Assembly: GCF_037392515.1 (NCBI RefSeq)
Contig: NC_090288.1
Location: 868,001 to 932,000, forward strand
Source of the DNA: Haliotis asinina
Lineage: Eukaryota > Mollusca > Gastropoda > Lepetellida > Haliotidae
DNA: 64,000 nucleotides
Direction: 5' to 3'
Shown here: positions 1 through 12,432 of the stretch, piece by piece
Numbering within the stretch: the stretch's first letter is position 1
How the letters are laid out: the number at the start of each line of letters is the position of its first letter
Position numbers and translations under genes: made by a program
The notes under the pieces: generated by a model
The model's input: only the letters and a program-made list of their open reading frames with translations
Told to the model about the DNA's origin: nothing
The model's database searches: none

Positions 1-3000
1 CCTGGTGTGTACATGTTATTATAGACGTGATGATGTATCTTGGTGTGTACATGTTATTATAGACCTGATGATGTATCTTGGTGTGTACATGTTATTATAG
101 ACGTGATGATGTATCTTGGTGTGTACATGTTATTATAGACCTGATGACGTATCTTGGTGTGTACATGTTATTATAGACCTGATGATGTATCCTGGTGTGT
201 ATATGTTGTTGCAGACCTGATGATGTGTCTTGGTGTGTACATGTTGCTACAGACCTGATGATGTATCCTGGTGTGTACATGTTTTTACAGACCTGATGAT
301 GTGTCTTGGTGTGTACATGTTGTTACAGACCTGATGATGTATCCTGGTGTGTACATGTTATTATAGACGTGATGATGTATCCTGGTGTGTACATGTTATT
401 ATAGACGTGATGATGTATCTTGGTGTGGACATGTTATTATAGACCTGATGATGTATCCCGGTGTGTACATGTTATTGTAGACCTGACGATGTATCGCGGT
501 GTGTACATGTTATTAGAGACCTGATGATGTATCCTGGTGTGTACATGTTATTATAGACGTGATGATGTATCTTGGTGTGTACATGTTATTATAGACCTGA
601 TGATGTATCTTGGTGTGTACATGTTATTATAGACGTGATGATGTATCTTGGTGTGTACATGTTATTCTAGACCTGATGATGTATCTTGGTGTGTACATGT
701 TGTTACAGACCTGATGATGTATCCTGGTGTGTACATGTTATTACAGACCTGACGATGTATCTTGGTGTGTACATGTTATTATAGACCTGATGATGTATCT
801 TGGTGTGTACATGTTATTATAGACGTGATGATGTATCCTGGTGTGTACATGTTATTATAGACGTGATGATGTATCTTGGTGTGTACATGTTATTATAGAC
901 CTGATGATGTATCCCGGTGTGTACATGTTATTGTAGACGTGATGATGTATCCTGGTGTGTACATGTTATTGTAGACGTGATGATGTATCCTGGTGTGTAC
1001 ATGTTATTGTAGACGTGATGATGTATCTTGGTGTGTACATGTTATTACAGACCTGATGATGTGTCTTGGTGTGTACATGTTGTTACAGACCTGATGATGT
1101 ATCCTGGTGTGTACATGTTATTATAGACGTGATGATGTATCCTGGTGTGTACATGTTATTATAGACGTGATGATGTATCTTGGTGTGGACATGTTATTAT
1201 GACCTGATGATGTATCCCGGTGTAGACATGTTATTGTAGACCTGACGATGTATCGCGGTGTGTACATGTTATTATAGACGTGATGATGTATCTTGGTGTG
1301 TACATGTTATTATAGACCTGATGATGTATCCTGGTGTGTACATGTTTTTACAGACCTGATGATGTATCTTGGTGTGTACATGTTGTTACAGACCTGATGA
1401 TGTATCCTGGTGTGTACATGTTATTATAGACGTGATGATGTATCTTGGTGTGTACATGTTATTATAGACCTGATGATGTATCCCGGTGTGTACATGTTAT
1501 TGTAGACGTGATGATGTATCCTGGTGTGTACATGTTATTATAGACGTGATGATGTATCTTGGTGTGTACATGTTATTATAGACCTGATGATGTATCACGG
1601 TGTGTACATGTTATTACAGACGTGATGATGTATCTTGGTGTGTACATGTTGTTACAGACCTGGTGATGTATCCTGGTGTGTACATGTTATTATAGACGTG
1701 ATGATGTATCCTGGTGTGTACATGTTATTATAGACGTGATGATGTATCCTGGTGTGTACATGTTATTATAGACGTGATGATGTATCTTGGTGTGTACATG
1801 TTATTATAGACCTGATGATGTATCCTGGTGTGTACATGTTATTATAGACGTGATGATGTATCTTGGTGTGTACATGTTATTACAGACCTGATGATGTATC
1901 CCGGTGTGTACATGTTGTTGTAGACGTGATCATGTATCTTGGTGTGTACATGTTATTACAGACCTGATGATGTATCCTGGTGTGTACATGTTATTACAGA
2001 CCTGATGATGTATCCTTTTGTGTACATGTTATTATAGACGTGATGATGTATCTTGGTGTGTACATGTTGCTACAGACCTGATGATGTATCCTGGTGTGTA
2101 CATATTATTTTAGACGTGATGATGTATCCTGGTGTGTACATGTTTTTATAGACGTGATGATGTATCCTGGTGTGTACATGTTGTTATAGACCTGATGATG
2201 TATCTTGGTGTGTACATGTTATTATAGACGTGATGATGTATCTTGGTGTGTACATGTTATTATAGACCTGATGACGTATCTTGGTTTTTGCATGTTATTA
2301 TAGACCTGATGATGTATCTTGGTGTGTACATGTTATTATAGACCTGATGATGTATCTTGGTGTGTACATGTTATTATAGACCTGATGATGTATCTTGGTG
2401 TGTACATGTTATTATAGACCTGATGATGTATCCTGGTGTGTACATGTTATTATAGAGCTGATGATGTATCTTGGTGTGTACATGTTATTGTAGACGTGAT
2501 GATGTATCTTGGTGTGTACATGTTATTATAGACGTGATGATGTATCTTGGTGTGTACATGTTATTAGAGACCTGATGATGTATCCTGGTGTGTACATGTT
2601 ATTATAGACCTGATGATGTATCTTGGTGTGTACATGTTATTATAGACGTGATGATGTATCTTGGTGTGTACATGTTATTATAGACCTGATGATGTATCCT
2701 GGTGTGTACATGTTTTTGCAGACCTGATGATGTATCCTGGTGTGTACATGTTATTACAGACCTGATGATGTATCCTGGTGTGTACATGTTTTTACAGACC
2801 TGATGATGTATCTTGGTGTGTACATGTTGTTACAGACCTGATGATGCATCCTGTTGTGTACATGTTATTATAGACGTGATGATGTATCCTGGTGTGTACA
2901 TGTTATTATAGACGTGATGATGTATCTTGGTGTGGACATGTTATTATAGACCTGATGATGTATCCCGGTGTAGACATGTTATTGTAGACCTGACGATGTA

Positions 3001-5195
3001 TCGCGGTGTGTACATGTTATTATAGACCTGATGATGTATCGCGGTGTGTACATGTTATTATAGACGTGATGATGTATCTTGGTGTGTACATGTTATTATA
3101 GACCTGATGATGTATCTTGGTGTGTACATGTTATTATAGACGTGATGATGTATCTTGGTGTGTACATGTTATTATAGACCTGATGACGTATCTTGGTTTT
3201 TACATGTTATTATAGACCTGATGATGTATCCTGGTGTGTACATGTTGTTACAGACCTGATGATGTATCCTGGTGTGTACATGTTATTACAGACCTGATGA
3301 TGTATCCTTTTGTGTACATGTTATTATAGACGTGATGATGTATCTTGGTGTGTACATGTTATTATAGACCTGATGATGTATCCCGGTGTGTACATGTTAT
3401 TATAGACGTGATGATGTATCTTGGTGTGTACATGTTATTGTAGACCTGATGATGCACCCCGGTGTGTACATGTTATTATAGACCTGATGATGTGTCCTGG
3501 TGTGTACATGTTATTGTACACGTGATGATGTATCTTGGTGTGTACATGTTATTAGAGACCTGATGATGTATCCCGGTGTGTACATGTTATTATAGACGTG
3601 ATGATGTATCTTGGTGTGTACATGTTATTAGAGACCTGATGATGTATCCCGGTGTGTACATGTTATTATAGACGTGATGATGTATCTTGGTGTGTACATC
3701 TTGTTACAGACCTGATGATGTATTCTGGTGTGTACATGTTATTATAGACGTGATGATGTATCCTGGTGTGTACATGTTATTATAGACGTGATGATGTATC
3801 TTGGTGTGTACATGTTGTTACAGACCTGATGATGTATCCTGGTGTGTACATGTTATTATAGACGTGATGATGTATCCTGGTGTGTACATGTTATTATAGA
3901 CCTGATGATGTATCCCGGTGTGTACATGTTATTATAGACGTGATGATGTATCCCGGTGTGTACATGTTATTATAGACCTGATGATGTATCCTGGTGTGTA
4001 CATGTTATTATAGACGTGATGATGTATCCTGGTGTGTACATGTTATTATATACCTGATGATGTATGCTGGTGTGTACATGTTATCACAGACCTGATGATG
4101 TATCCTTTTGTGTGCATGTTATTACAGACCTGATGATGTATCCTGGTGTGTACATGTTATTATAGACGTGATGATGTATCCTGGTGTGTACATGTTATTA
4201 CAGACGTGATGATGTATCCTGGAGTGTACATGTTATTACAGACGTGATGATGTATCCTGGTGTGTACATGTTATTATAGACGTGATGATGTATCCTGGTG
4301 TGTACATGTTATTATAGACGTGATGATGTATCTTGGTGTGTACATGTTATTATAGACCTGATGATGTATCCTGGTGTGTACATGTTATTATAGACCTGAT
4401 GATGTATGCTGGTAAAATGGCAGAAGTATATTGGTGACTGTTCCACAAGATGACGCGACATGGCTGACTGTCTTAGTCATTTCATGAATGGACCAGATGT
4501 ATTCTGGTGTGTACATGTTATTATAGACGTGATGATGTATCCTGGTGTGTACATGTTATTATAGACGTGATGATGTATCTTGGTGTGTACATGTTGTTAC
4601 AGACCTGATGATGTATCCTGGTGTGTACATGTTATTATAGACGTGATGATGTATCCTGGTGTGTACATGTTATTATAGACGTGATGATGTATCCCGGTGT
4701 GTACATGTTATTATAGACGTGATGATGTATCCCGGTGTGTACATGTTATTATAGACCTGATGATGTATCCTGGTGTGTACATGTTATTATAGACGTGATG
4801 ATGTATCCTGGTGTGTACATGTTATTATATACCTGATGATGTATGCTGGTGTGTACATGTTATCACAGACCTGATGATGTATCCTTTTGTGTGCATGTTA
4901 TTACAGACCTGATGATGTATCCTGGTGTGTACATGTTATTACAGACGTAATGATGTATCCTGGTGTGTACATGTTATTACAGACGTGATGATGTATCCTG
5001 GAGTGTACATGTTATTACAGACGTGATGATGTATCCTGGTGTGTACATGTTGTTATAGACGTGATGATGTATCCTGGTGTGTACATGTTATTATAGACGT
5101 GATGATGTATCTTGGTGTGTACATGTTATTATAGACCTGATGATGTATCCTGGTGTGTACATGTTATTATAGACCTGATGATGTATGCTGGTAAA
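1..5195. repeat. 38-bp satellite/minisatellite array (about 135 units)
   Basis: Head-to-tail copies of a 38-bp unit containing GGTGTGTACATGTTATTATA and GACGTGATGATGTAT, with point variants such as GACC/GACG and CTTGG/CCTGG/CCCGG. The array runs in from the left window edge. A non-repeat spacer of about 90 bp (4412-4500) interrupts it, and the same spacer recurs at its right end from about 5190. Short open frames on the minus strand here are by-products of the repeat and not genes. Confidence 0.97.
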
Positions 5196-5261
5196 ATGGC
5201 AGAAGTATATTGGTGACTGTTCCACAAGATGACGCGACATGGCTGACTGTCTTAGTCATTT

Positions 5262-5440
5262 CATGAATGGACAGAAACTTGTAGTCATTTCATGAATGGA
5301 CAGAAACTTGTAGTCATTTCATGAATCGACAGAAACTTGTAGTCATTTCATGAATCGACAGAAACTTGTAGTCATTTCATGAATCGACAGAAACTTGTAG
5401 TCATTTCATGAATCGAGAGAAACTTGTAGTCATTTCACGA
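5262..5440. repeat. 29-bp tandem repeat, about 6 copies
   Basis: The unit reads GTCATTTCATGAATGGACAG followed by AAACTTGTA, with a GGAC/CGAC variant. It grows directly out of the spacer that ends the 38-bp array (GTCATTTCATGAATGGAC is already present in the spacer), so it looks like a local expansion of the spacer end. Confidence 0.9.
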
Positions 5441-5700
5441 CTGAATTCACATCTTGACTGTAACATAAACATGTTATTTTATTGTTCCATCATTATCTAC
5501 TAAACAGTTTCTGTTGATACGTATGTTGGTCCACACAAACAATGCCTCGTGCTGTTATGTTACATTCCCGCTGTAGTGGGTAGATAAATTTCAGGGTTTG
5601 TGTTACAGACTATATACTGTTATTATATAGTACTGTTATTTGTGAGTAACATACCGCGCGCTCGCTCGCGTGTGTTAGAAAGTGTATTTACTTCTGTATG
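5441..5700. other. unique sequence, no gene seen
   Basis: AT-rich unique DNA between the satellite and the first SINE. I see no exon-like open frame with splice signals. Confidence 0.5.
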
Positions 5701-5704
5701 ACAG

Positions 5705-5935
5705 CACTAATTTTGTCAATGATTACACGATACCATTTAGAAAGTGGTCAAATGCAATGTATGTCATATTTCGGATTCACTTTCTGCAAAGTACAAATTC
5801 TAGTACTTTTTCGGTTGAGTCCCATCCGGGATTCGAACCCGCACCCTCAGAGTCACTCACCTAATCGCCAGCACACAAAGTCAGCCGCCTAGCCCGCTCA
5901 ACCACTGCAACTACCACAAAATGAAAGTCGGACAA
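5705..5935 (-). mobile_element. tRNA-derived SINE copy (family A)
   Basis: Read on the minus strand, the right part is tRNA-like. It has an A-box-like GTGGTTGAGCGGGC and a perfect B box GGTTCGAATCC. The left part (fragments TTTAGAAAGTGGTCAAATGC and AAAGTACAAATTCTAGTACT) recurs at 47.9 kb, and a worn copy lies at 32.73 kb. Three dispersed related copies in one window support a SINE or SINE-like family. Two overlapping short frames on the plus strand here are not genes. Confidence 0.75.
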
Positions 5936-6049
5936 CTGGTAGTCTAGACTGCATGGAAATCAGGAATATAACGAAAGTCTTAATCTTGCAGAAGGGACGA
6001 TAATATTGTTAGCATCCCTAAGGTTATAATTAGATCTTGATCCCACACT

Positions 6050-7060
6050 ATCTGGAATAATATCCTTTAAGTATGCAGGAGCTAAACTATTTTGAATTTT
6101 ATATTTTTTATTTTTCTTCGTTCATCTAGCCTTTCCCATCTTGTCTCAATACAGAATTTGCCGTTATATATATCTAGGTAGAACCGTTACTATTGGCAGC
6201 TTCTAACTGAAGTTTCTCAAAGTTTTCTTTCTGTTGTACAGTGCAACCATCCCACAGTTCACAAGCATATTCAAGGTGCGATCTGTTAAATATCTTATAG
6301 ATACTGTCGATTGTTGTCTGTTTAGTAAGTATTTCAGTTTCCGCATTGATGATATCATTTTTGAGCACGACTTGATAATCTGATAAGTGTGGCAAGAACA
6401 TTTGCCGTTTGCCGCAACTGTTACTCCGAGATGTTTATGATTGTTTAGAAAACTGATTTGCTTCCCGTCAAAAATGTAGTTGTTCAGTTTCTTCAATCAT
6501 GTAAAACAACACTGCTTCAGTTTTTTCAGGATTATATGAGACCAACCGGGTTTTGCTCCAGCTATATAATAGGTTTAAATTGGCACTGAGAGTTGTTTCA
6601 ATGTCTTTAGTACTTTTCGATGATTTTCCAAGTGAGGTATCGTCAGCAAAAGGTCTTGTTACACAATCCAATTGATCAGCAAATATCGTTAACATAGACC
6701 ACGAATAAAAAGGGTCCCAATACTGATCCCTGTGCGACGCCAGCTGTTAAATACCTGGGCTTGGATATAGCTCCGTTTACGAAGACGTGTTGACTGCGAT
6801 CACTTATATAACACCATATCCACTGTAAAAGGTGGCCTATAATACCATACATCTCTAATTTACGAACGTGTCCTTTTTGCCACACACGATCAAAAGCTTT
6901 GGATACATCGCAAAATATCATGCAATATTTTTCTTTGCTGTCGAAAGATGTACAAATATTAAGGTAAAGTTCAATTAACTGACGGACACTTGAATGACCT
7001 GCTTGAAAGCCTGATTGATACTTATATGTAAAAGTTTGTTAACATGAAAATAGTTTCTAT
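6050..7060 (-). mobile_element. LINE (non-LTR retrotransposon) reverse transcriptase fragment
   Basis: On the minus strand, consecutive frames give RT motifs: DVSKAFDRVW (catalytic block A), then AGVAQGSVLGPFLF and a VYVNDI (block B), then FADDTSL (the catalytic FADD box), then SYNPEKTEAVLF and NHKHLGVTV in the post-RT region. It ends with a WERLDERRK-like tail near 6.1 kb. The frame changes between pieces (about 6470 and 6680), and neither the endonuclease nor the 5' part is present. It is therefore a broken, 5'-truncated copy. The order and motifs fit an RTE-X/Jockey-like non-LTR element, but I cannot fix the clade. The flanking 7060-7150 still has weak RT-like sequence. Confidence 0.85.
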
Positions 7061-8275
7061 ATACCATTCTTTCAAACAGTTTTCCTATACAACTTATTAC
7101 AAAAATGGTCTATAACTGCAAACAATAGAGTGGTCACCTTTCTTATACAGTGGCGTGACATATACACTTTTCCATTTGTTTGGATACACACTATATTGCA
7201 ATGACATCGCAATTACATCACACACATACATACACACACGGAGGTCACGTCTTGCGAGGCTGTCTTTTCAGACGCCCATTGAACGCAATCACTCGCTTGG
7301 TCGCAAATCAGCGACTGCAGGCAGTTTGTTCTTAACGGTAAATTGTTCAGAAGGATTACTTACACAGAGTGTATGTGTTACACTCATATAAACAGAGAAT
7401 TGTTCAAGGCATGGATTAGAATGCATCACGTGACTTGAACACGTAAGGGATTTTCCAAGCGGTAAAACCCCATCTAAAAATAGCTATGTTGTCGCCGTGG
7501 AATTCATTTGGTAATCAGACTGTGGACGAAGTCATACATTGAGAAAGGTACGTATGCTTTGTTTTCACCAACTGCTCACATGTGCCACGTATGTCTGGGG
7601 ACTGCGTGTTCAGTTCTGTGAGTTTGTCGGATCATCTCGACAACCATTACACGCATGCGCAAAGCTGATGTAAACAAATACAGGCAACAAGTTGAATATT
7701 CAGTTGTTCATTAGAATAAACAATGTGCAATGTACTATATGATGTTTAAGTTTAAGTGACAAACATGAACTTGCATCTAAACTTGAAAAGAAGATGTTTT
7801 TGGTGGGTTTTCTTTGCATCAACTCTCAGCGTTTTATTGATGACCAGATGTATATATTTACTCGCTGACAGGCGGAGAGCGCTGTTTGTTACATTTACTT
7901 GTCTATATGTGAGTGCTTATTGAAGGTGTTTTGTGCATGATCAGTCCAACTCCAAGTTTATACAGCCTCGGCCAAGTGTATTATCAAGAAGGAAGTAGAG
8001 CTAGTCTTTCTCCAACTCACAGTCAGGAAGTGTGATCGAGTTACAACAATGGCAGTTAGAAATAGTACATGGTCATGCTGATAGTCAGACAATCTACCAG
8101 GGAGTATTGAATGTCACAAGCCACTGCTGACTAGCATACATGACAGATAATGCTTGTGCCCTGCAGCTGGATATCTGGAATGTGTCAGGTGGATTGATAA
8201 GTTATGAGATCAATAGTACATTCACGGGTACAGTCACGCACATGGAGAACCTGCTGAGTTGTCTGCCCTTGGTAG
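7061..8275. other. intergenic, no gene recognised
   Basis: About 1.2 kb of unique DNA between the LINE fragment and the 21-bp array. One 78-codon plus-strand frame at 7155-7391 has no recognisable motif. I see no RNA gene or array. Confidence 0.5.
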
Positions 8276-9780
8276 GAGTCCCTGTGTCTGTGTAGCGGGT
8301 CACTATATCAGTGTTACGGGTGACTATACCAGTGTTACGTGTCGCTTTGTCTGTGTTACGGGTCACCATAGTTGTTACGTCCACTGTGTCAGTGTTACGC
8401 GTCACTATGTCTGTGTTACGTGTCACTGTGTCTGTGTTATGGGTCACTATGTCTGTGTTACGTGTCACTATGTCTGTGTTACCTGTCACTGGGTCTGTGT
8501 TACGTGTCACTATGTCTGTGCTACCTGTCACTATGTCTGTGTTACATGTCACTGGGTCTGTGTTACGTGTCACTATGTCTGTGCTACCTGTCACTATGTC
8601 TGTGTTATGGGTCACTGTGTCTGTGTTACGTGTCACTATGTCTGTGTTACGTGTCACTATGTCTGTGTTATGGGTCACTATGTCTGTGTTACGTGTCACT
8701 ATGTCTGTGTTACGTGTCACTATGTCTGTGTTATGGGTCACTATGTCTGTGTTACGTGTCACTATGTCTGTGTTACGTGTCACGTGTCACTATGTCTGTG
8801 TTACCTGTCACTATGTCTGTGTTATGGGTCACTATGTCTGTGTTACGTGTCACTATGTCTGTGTTACCTGTCACTATGTCTGTGTTACGTGTCACTGTGT
8901 CTGTGTTATGGGTCACTATGTCTGTGTTACGTGTCACTATGTCTGTGTTACCTGTCACTGGGTCTGTGTTATGTGTCACTATGTCTGTGTTACCTGTCAC
9001 TATGTCTGTGTTACGTGTCACTGTGTCTGTGTTATGGGTCACTATGTCTGTGTTACGTGTCACTATGTCTGTGTTACCTGTCACTGGGTCTGTGTTACGT
9101 GTCACTATGTCTGTGCTACCTGTCACTATGTCTGTGTTACATGTCACTGGGTCTGTGTTACGTGTCACTATGTCTGTGCTACCTGTCACTATGTCTGTGT
9201 TATGGGTCACTATGTCTGTGTTACGTGTCACTATGTCTGTGTTACGTGTCACTATGTCTGTGTTATGGGTCACTATGTCTGTGTTACGTGTCACTATGTC
9301 TGTGTTACGTGTCACTATGTCTGTGTTATGGGTCACTATGTCTGTGTTACGTGTCACTATGTCTGTGTTACGTGTCACGTGTCACTATGTCTGTGTTACC
9401 TGTCACTATGTCTGTGTTATGGGTCACTATGTCTGTGTTACCTGTCACTATGTCTGTGTTACCTGTCACTATGTCTGTGTTACCTGTCACTATGTCTGTG
9501 TTACCTGTCACTATGTCTGTGTTACCTGTCACTATGTCTGTGTTACGTGTCACTATGTCTGTGTTACCTGTCACTATGTCTGTGTTACGTGTCACTATGT
9601 CTGTGTTACCTGTCACTATGTCTGTGTTACGTGTCACTATGTCTGTGTTACCTGTCACTATGTCTGTGTTACCTGTCACTATGTCTGTGTTATCTGTCAC
9701 TATGTCTGTGTTATGGGTCACTATGTCTGTGTTCCGGTCACTGAGCCTGTGTTACGGGTCACTGTGTCTCTGTAACATGG
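8275..9780. repeat. 21-bp minisatellite, about 70 copies
   Basis: The unit is GTCACTATGTCTGTGTTACG plus T. Variants include CCTGTC, ATGGGTC and CTGGGTC. Because 21 is a multiple of 3 and the unit lacks stops, several frames on both strands stay open for 350-1660 bp (for example repeated VTRNTDI on the minus strand). These frames have no domain or conservation signal and should not be annotated as proteins. A 7-bp extra GTGTCAC marks a higher-order unit (see findings). Confidence 0.97.
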
Positions 9781-9945
9781 TAGGTGGAGTAGTCATATGG
9801 TTAAAGCGTCCGCTCATCACGCGGAAGATCCGGGTTCGACTCTTCACATGGGTACAATCTGTGGGACGCATTTCTGGTGTCTCCTGTTGTGATATTGCTA
9901 GAATATTGCTAAAAGCGGCGTAAAGCCATACTCACTCGCTCTTTA
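9781..9945 (+). mobile_element. tRNA-derived SINE (vetigastropod type, family B)
   Basis: It begins GTAGGTGGAGTAGTCATATG (A-box region) and has the B box GGTTCGACTC. A tRNA-unrelated body follows with GGGTACAATCTGTGGGACGC and GTGATATTGCTAGAATATTG, then CTAAAAGCGGCGTAAAGCCA and an ACTCACTC tail. I know this body and tail as a very common repeat in abalone and related snail genomes. That memory is one of the main reasons for the organism call. It directly abuts the 21-bp array. Confidence 0.85.
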
Positions 9946-9989
9946 ATGAGACAGCCAGGAATGCGGAAGGATATCGTGATGACGGCACT

Positions 9990-10368
9990 AAATCCATACA
10001 TGCCTCGTCACTGAATCATTCATCTGGCCGATACATGCCTCGTCACTGAATCATTCATCTGGCCGATACATGCCTCGTCACTGAATCATTCATCTGGCCG
10101 ATACATGCCTCGTCACTGAATCATTCATCTGGCCGATACATGCCTCGTCACTGTATCATTCATCTGGCCGATACATGCCTCGTCACTGAATCATTCATCT
10201 GGCCGATACATGCCTCGTCACTGAATCATTCATCTGGCCGATACATGCCTCGTCACTGAATCATTCATCTGGCCGATACATGCCTCGTCACTGAATCATT
10301 CATCTGGCCGATACATGCCTCGTCACTGAATCATTCATCTGGCCGATACATGCCTCGTCACTGAATAA
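9990..10368. repeat. 35-bp tandem repeat, about 10-11 copies
   Basis: The unit is GGCCGATACATGCCTCGTCA followed by CTGAATCATTCATCT. The copies are almost identical; one has CTGTATC for CTGAATC. The low divergence suggests a recent expansion. Confidence 0.95.
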
Positions 10369-10604
10369 TGCAGTCCTCTACGACTCTGTTATCGATCTGT
10401 TAAATCATATAAGTAAGCGGTCCCTTCAAGGTTAAGATATGGGTATATTTCGCATGTTACTTAACTTCCAACATTGCAGTAAACGCCATACAGATCCATA
10501 CACACATATAGAGATCCGTGCACATGAAGATAGTATATTCTAAGGTCGGGTGAAGATTCGTCATGGATTTCCTCCTTCTGGTCGAGTCGAAAGGGAAAGT
10601 GACG

Positions 10605-10860
10605 CATGGGGTTTGTTGGTTTGTTGTCTAACGTCCCACTCGGCAATACTGAAGTTGTATGGCGGCGGTCTGTTCATAATTCAGTTTGGACCAGACAATC
10701 CAGTGACCAACATCATGAGCATCAATCGGTTATTAGGATACAATGACATGACATGGCATTAGCCAAGTCAGCGAGCTTGACCACTACAACGAGGGTGACT
10801 AAAATCAAAATGTAATAATTACGTGGCTGGACTCATGACATCATAGGTTTGATTGCAGGA
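10605..10860 (-). mobile_element. SINE copy, family C (abalone-type), reverse orientation
   Basis: Shared blocks in order: CGGCAATACTGAAGTTGTAT (a diverged form of the 'gcaatattccagctatatgg' block), GGCGGCGGTCTG, GACCAGACAATCCAGTGACC, ATGAGCATCAATCGGTTA and AGCCAAGTCAGCGAGCTTGA. The same block order occurs about 0.5 kb downstream. I recognise it as a common vetigastropod SINE read backwards. Open frames across it are not genes. Confidence 0.7.
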
Positions 10861-11089
10861 GTGGATATGTAAATATATGTAAGTATCCGCCCCAGTCCAT
10901 AATATGTGCTGTACTGTCGGTCCTTGGTCGGGTGGGATTTTTAACCAGTGAACATTCACATTTCCTGCAGCGGTAAAGAGTAGCACCCACCCATACTTTC
11001 ACCTGACTCACTGAATGACGGCACTTTGTGTGTAGGAGCCACCCATCCTTAAACCTGAATTACTGAGCACTGGTATCGCGCTGCACGAA

Positions 11090-11330
11090 TGTCTCATACA
11101 TTTTTTGAACTGAAAGGACGTGAGCTGCATGGGGGCGGTCTGTAGAGTTTGGACTAGACAACCCAGTGATCAACAGTATGAGCATCGATCTATGCAATTG
11201 GGATACGATAATATGTGTCAACCAAGTCAGCGAGTTTGACCACCAGATCCTGTTAGTCCTGTTACGACAAGGATGGGTTACTGAGGATCGATTCTAGCCC
11301 GGATCTTCAAGGGTCTTCATGTAACGACCT
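11090..11330 (-). mobile_element. second family C SINE copy, same orientation
   Basis: The blocks are GGGGGCGGTCTGTAGAGTTT, GGACTAGACAACCCAGTGAT, ATGAGCATCGATCTATGCAA, CAACCAAGTCAGCGAGTTTG and GACCACCAGATCCTGTTAGT. They line up with the copy at 10.6 kb at roughly 75-80% by eye. This copy keeps a longer right end (ACGACAAGGATGGGTTACTG). Confidence 0.7.
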
Positions 11331-11900
11331 ACAGACTGGCCACGTGCTATCGAGACGTGCAATATGTCGCATTAACGACATGATATAGACCAGGTTGTAA
11401 AGTCACAATGTGTGACAAGAGTTCCGCCGTGTACCATAGCTTAGACTTTAACAGTTGGTACGGTACTGGATATATTAAACCCTGACTGGAGCTGTGCACG
11501 TGATAACTTCCTGCTCCAGGTGTCACCGGGATTGCGGATATCGCGCGCTCCCACTGCGCAGTACAACACCAGGATCTGTGACGTTAAAAAATCCCCGAAA
11601 ACACCCTACATACAAATACAGCGCTTTAAAAACTGGATTGTTCAGTGTAAAACACACAAAAAATCCCTCTAAGGACCATGGGGACTTGCATTACTTTTGA
11701 TATCTGCATGGACCCTAGCTGGATTTACACAATCCCTCAGCCATTGGCTTTTAGGTAGAGAATTAGCCATACATTAAAATGACAAAAATACTGTGATTAA
11801 AAACCTGAAAAACTTACATCAATTGTTTTGGGACTTACGTACACTCTCAGGAGGACAATAATAATGTTACGGTACTTTGAGGGTACAGCCACTACAAAAC
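11331..11900. other. intergenic, no gene seen
   Basis: Unique sequence between the SINE and the LINE tail. The frame at 11494-11700 has no motif or plausible splice context. Confidence 0.45.
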
Positions 11901-11904
11901 GAGT

Positions 11905-12385
11905 TACTTATTTAAACTTCCAATGATAAAAAACTCAGATCTAATCCTTTTAAAAATGCAATAATTAAATGAGAACTGGTACTGTTAAAAAGATCCTCCA
12001 TAATTCTTGATTTTTTATGGTTGTCCTTTGTGGTGGAATGCTCAGCACAGTCAGGCAAAATATGCTTGACCGTGATTCTTTCATCACAAGGGATGCAGAA
12101 CGGAGGATCCTCACCTTTTAATATGTATTCGTGCGTGTATCTTGTGTCGCCAATGCCACATCGTCGGATGATGACCTCTTCAAATCTGGACTGACAACCG
12201 AAGGAGGTATAAGCAATGTAGGATTTTATTTCATGTAATTTATTCCTACCAACGTGAGCGTCCCACTTCTTCTGCATCAGAGCACGGATATAAGTTCTAA
12301 TGTTGGTTTTGTAATCAGAGTATGGAATAAGAAGTGGTGTTACAGATTTGTTAAGTGCTGCCTTGGCAGCAAAATCAGCCATTGA
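11905..12385 (-). mobile_element. LINE 3' end: RNase H tail and zinc-knuckle-like C-terminus
   Basis: A 156-codon minus-strand frame opens with ADFAAKAAL, the end of an RNase H domain (DxxAK type). It continues with WDAHVGRNKLHEIKSY, RCGIGDTRYTHEYILKGEDP, then PPFCIPCDERITVKHILPDC (CxxC...HxxxxC). This order (RNase H end, 'RIGHTRLTHxYLL', PPxCxxC, LTVEHILxxC) is the standard C-terminus of RNase H-bearing Jockey/I-type LINEs. The 5' end stops abruptly at a GA/G-rich tract (12388-12430), so the copy is 5'-truncated. It is a different lineage or a different part from the RT fragment at 6 kb, and I cannot connect them. Confidence 0.85.
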
Positions 12386-12387
12386 GA

Positions 12388-12432
12388 GAGGGGGGGGGGG
12401 GGGGGGGGAGAGGGAGAGAGAGAGAGAGAGAC
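12388..12432. repeat. poly-G run and (GA)n microsatellite
   Basis: About 19 consecutive G followed by a GA dinucleotide run, directly abutting the truncated LINE end. Such a pure G tract is also a spot where assembly length may be wrong. Confidence 0.9.

Noticed and set aside
1-4400. CRISPR-like array (38-bp repeats)
   Set aside because: There are no unique spacers between units; they are directly contiguous. The genome is eukaryotic with spliced genes.
8259-9923. Plus-strand open frame of 554 codons rich in Val/Cys/Tyr
   Set aside because: It is the 21-bp array read in one frame. Other frames and the opposite strand are equally open, there is no domain or start context, and its C-terminal end simply runs into a SINE.
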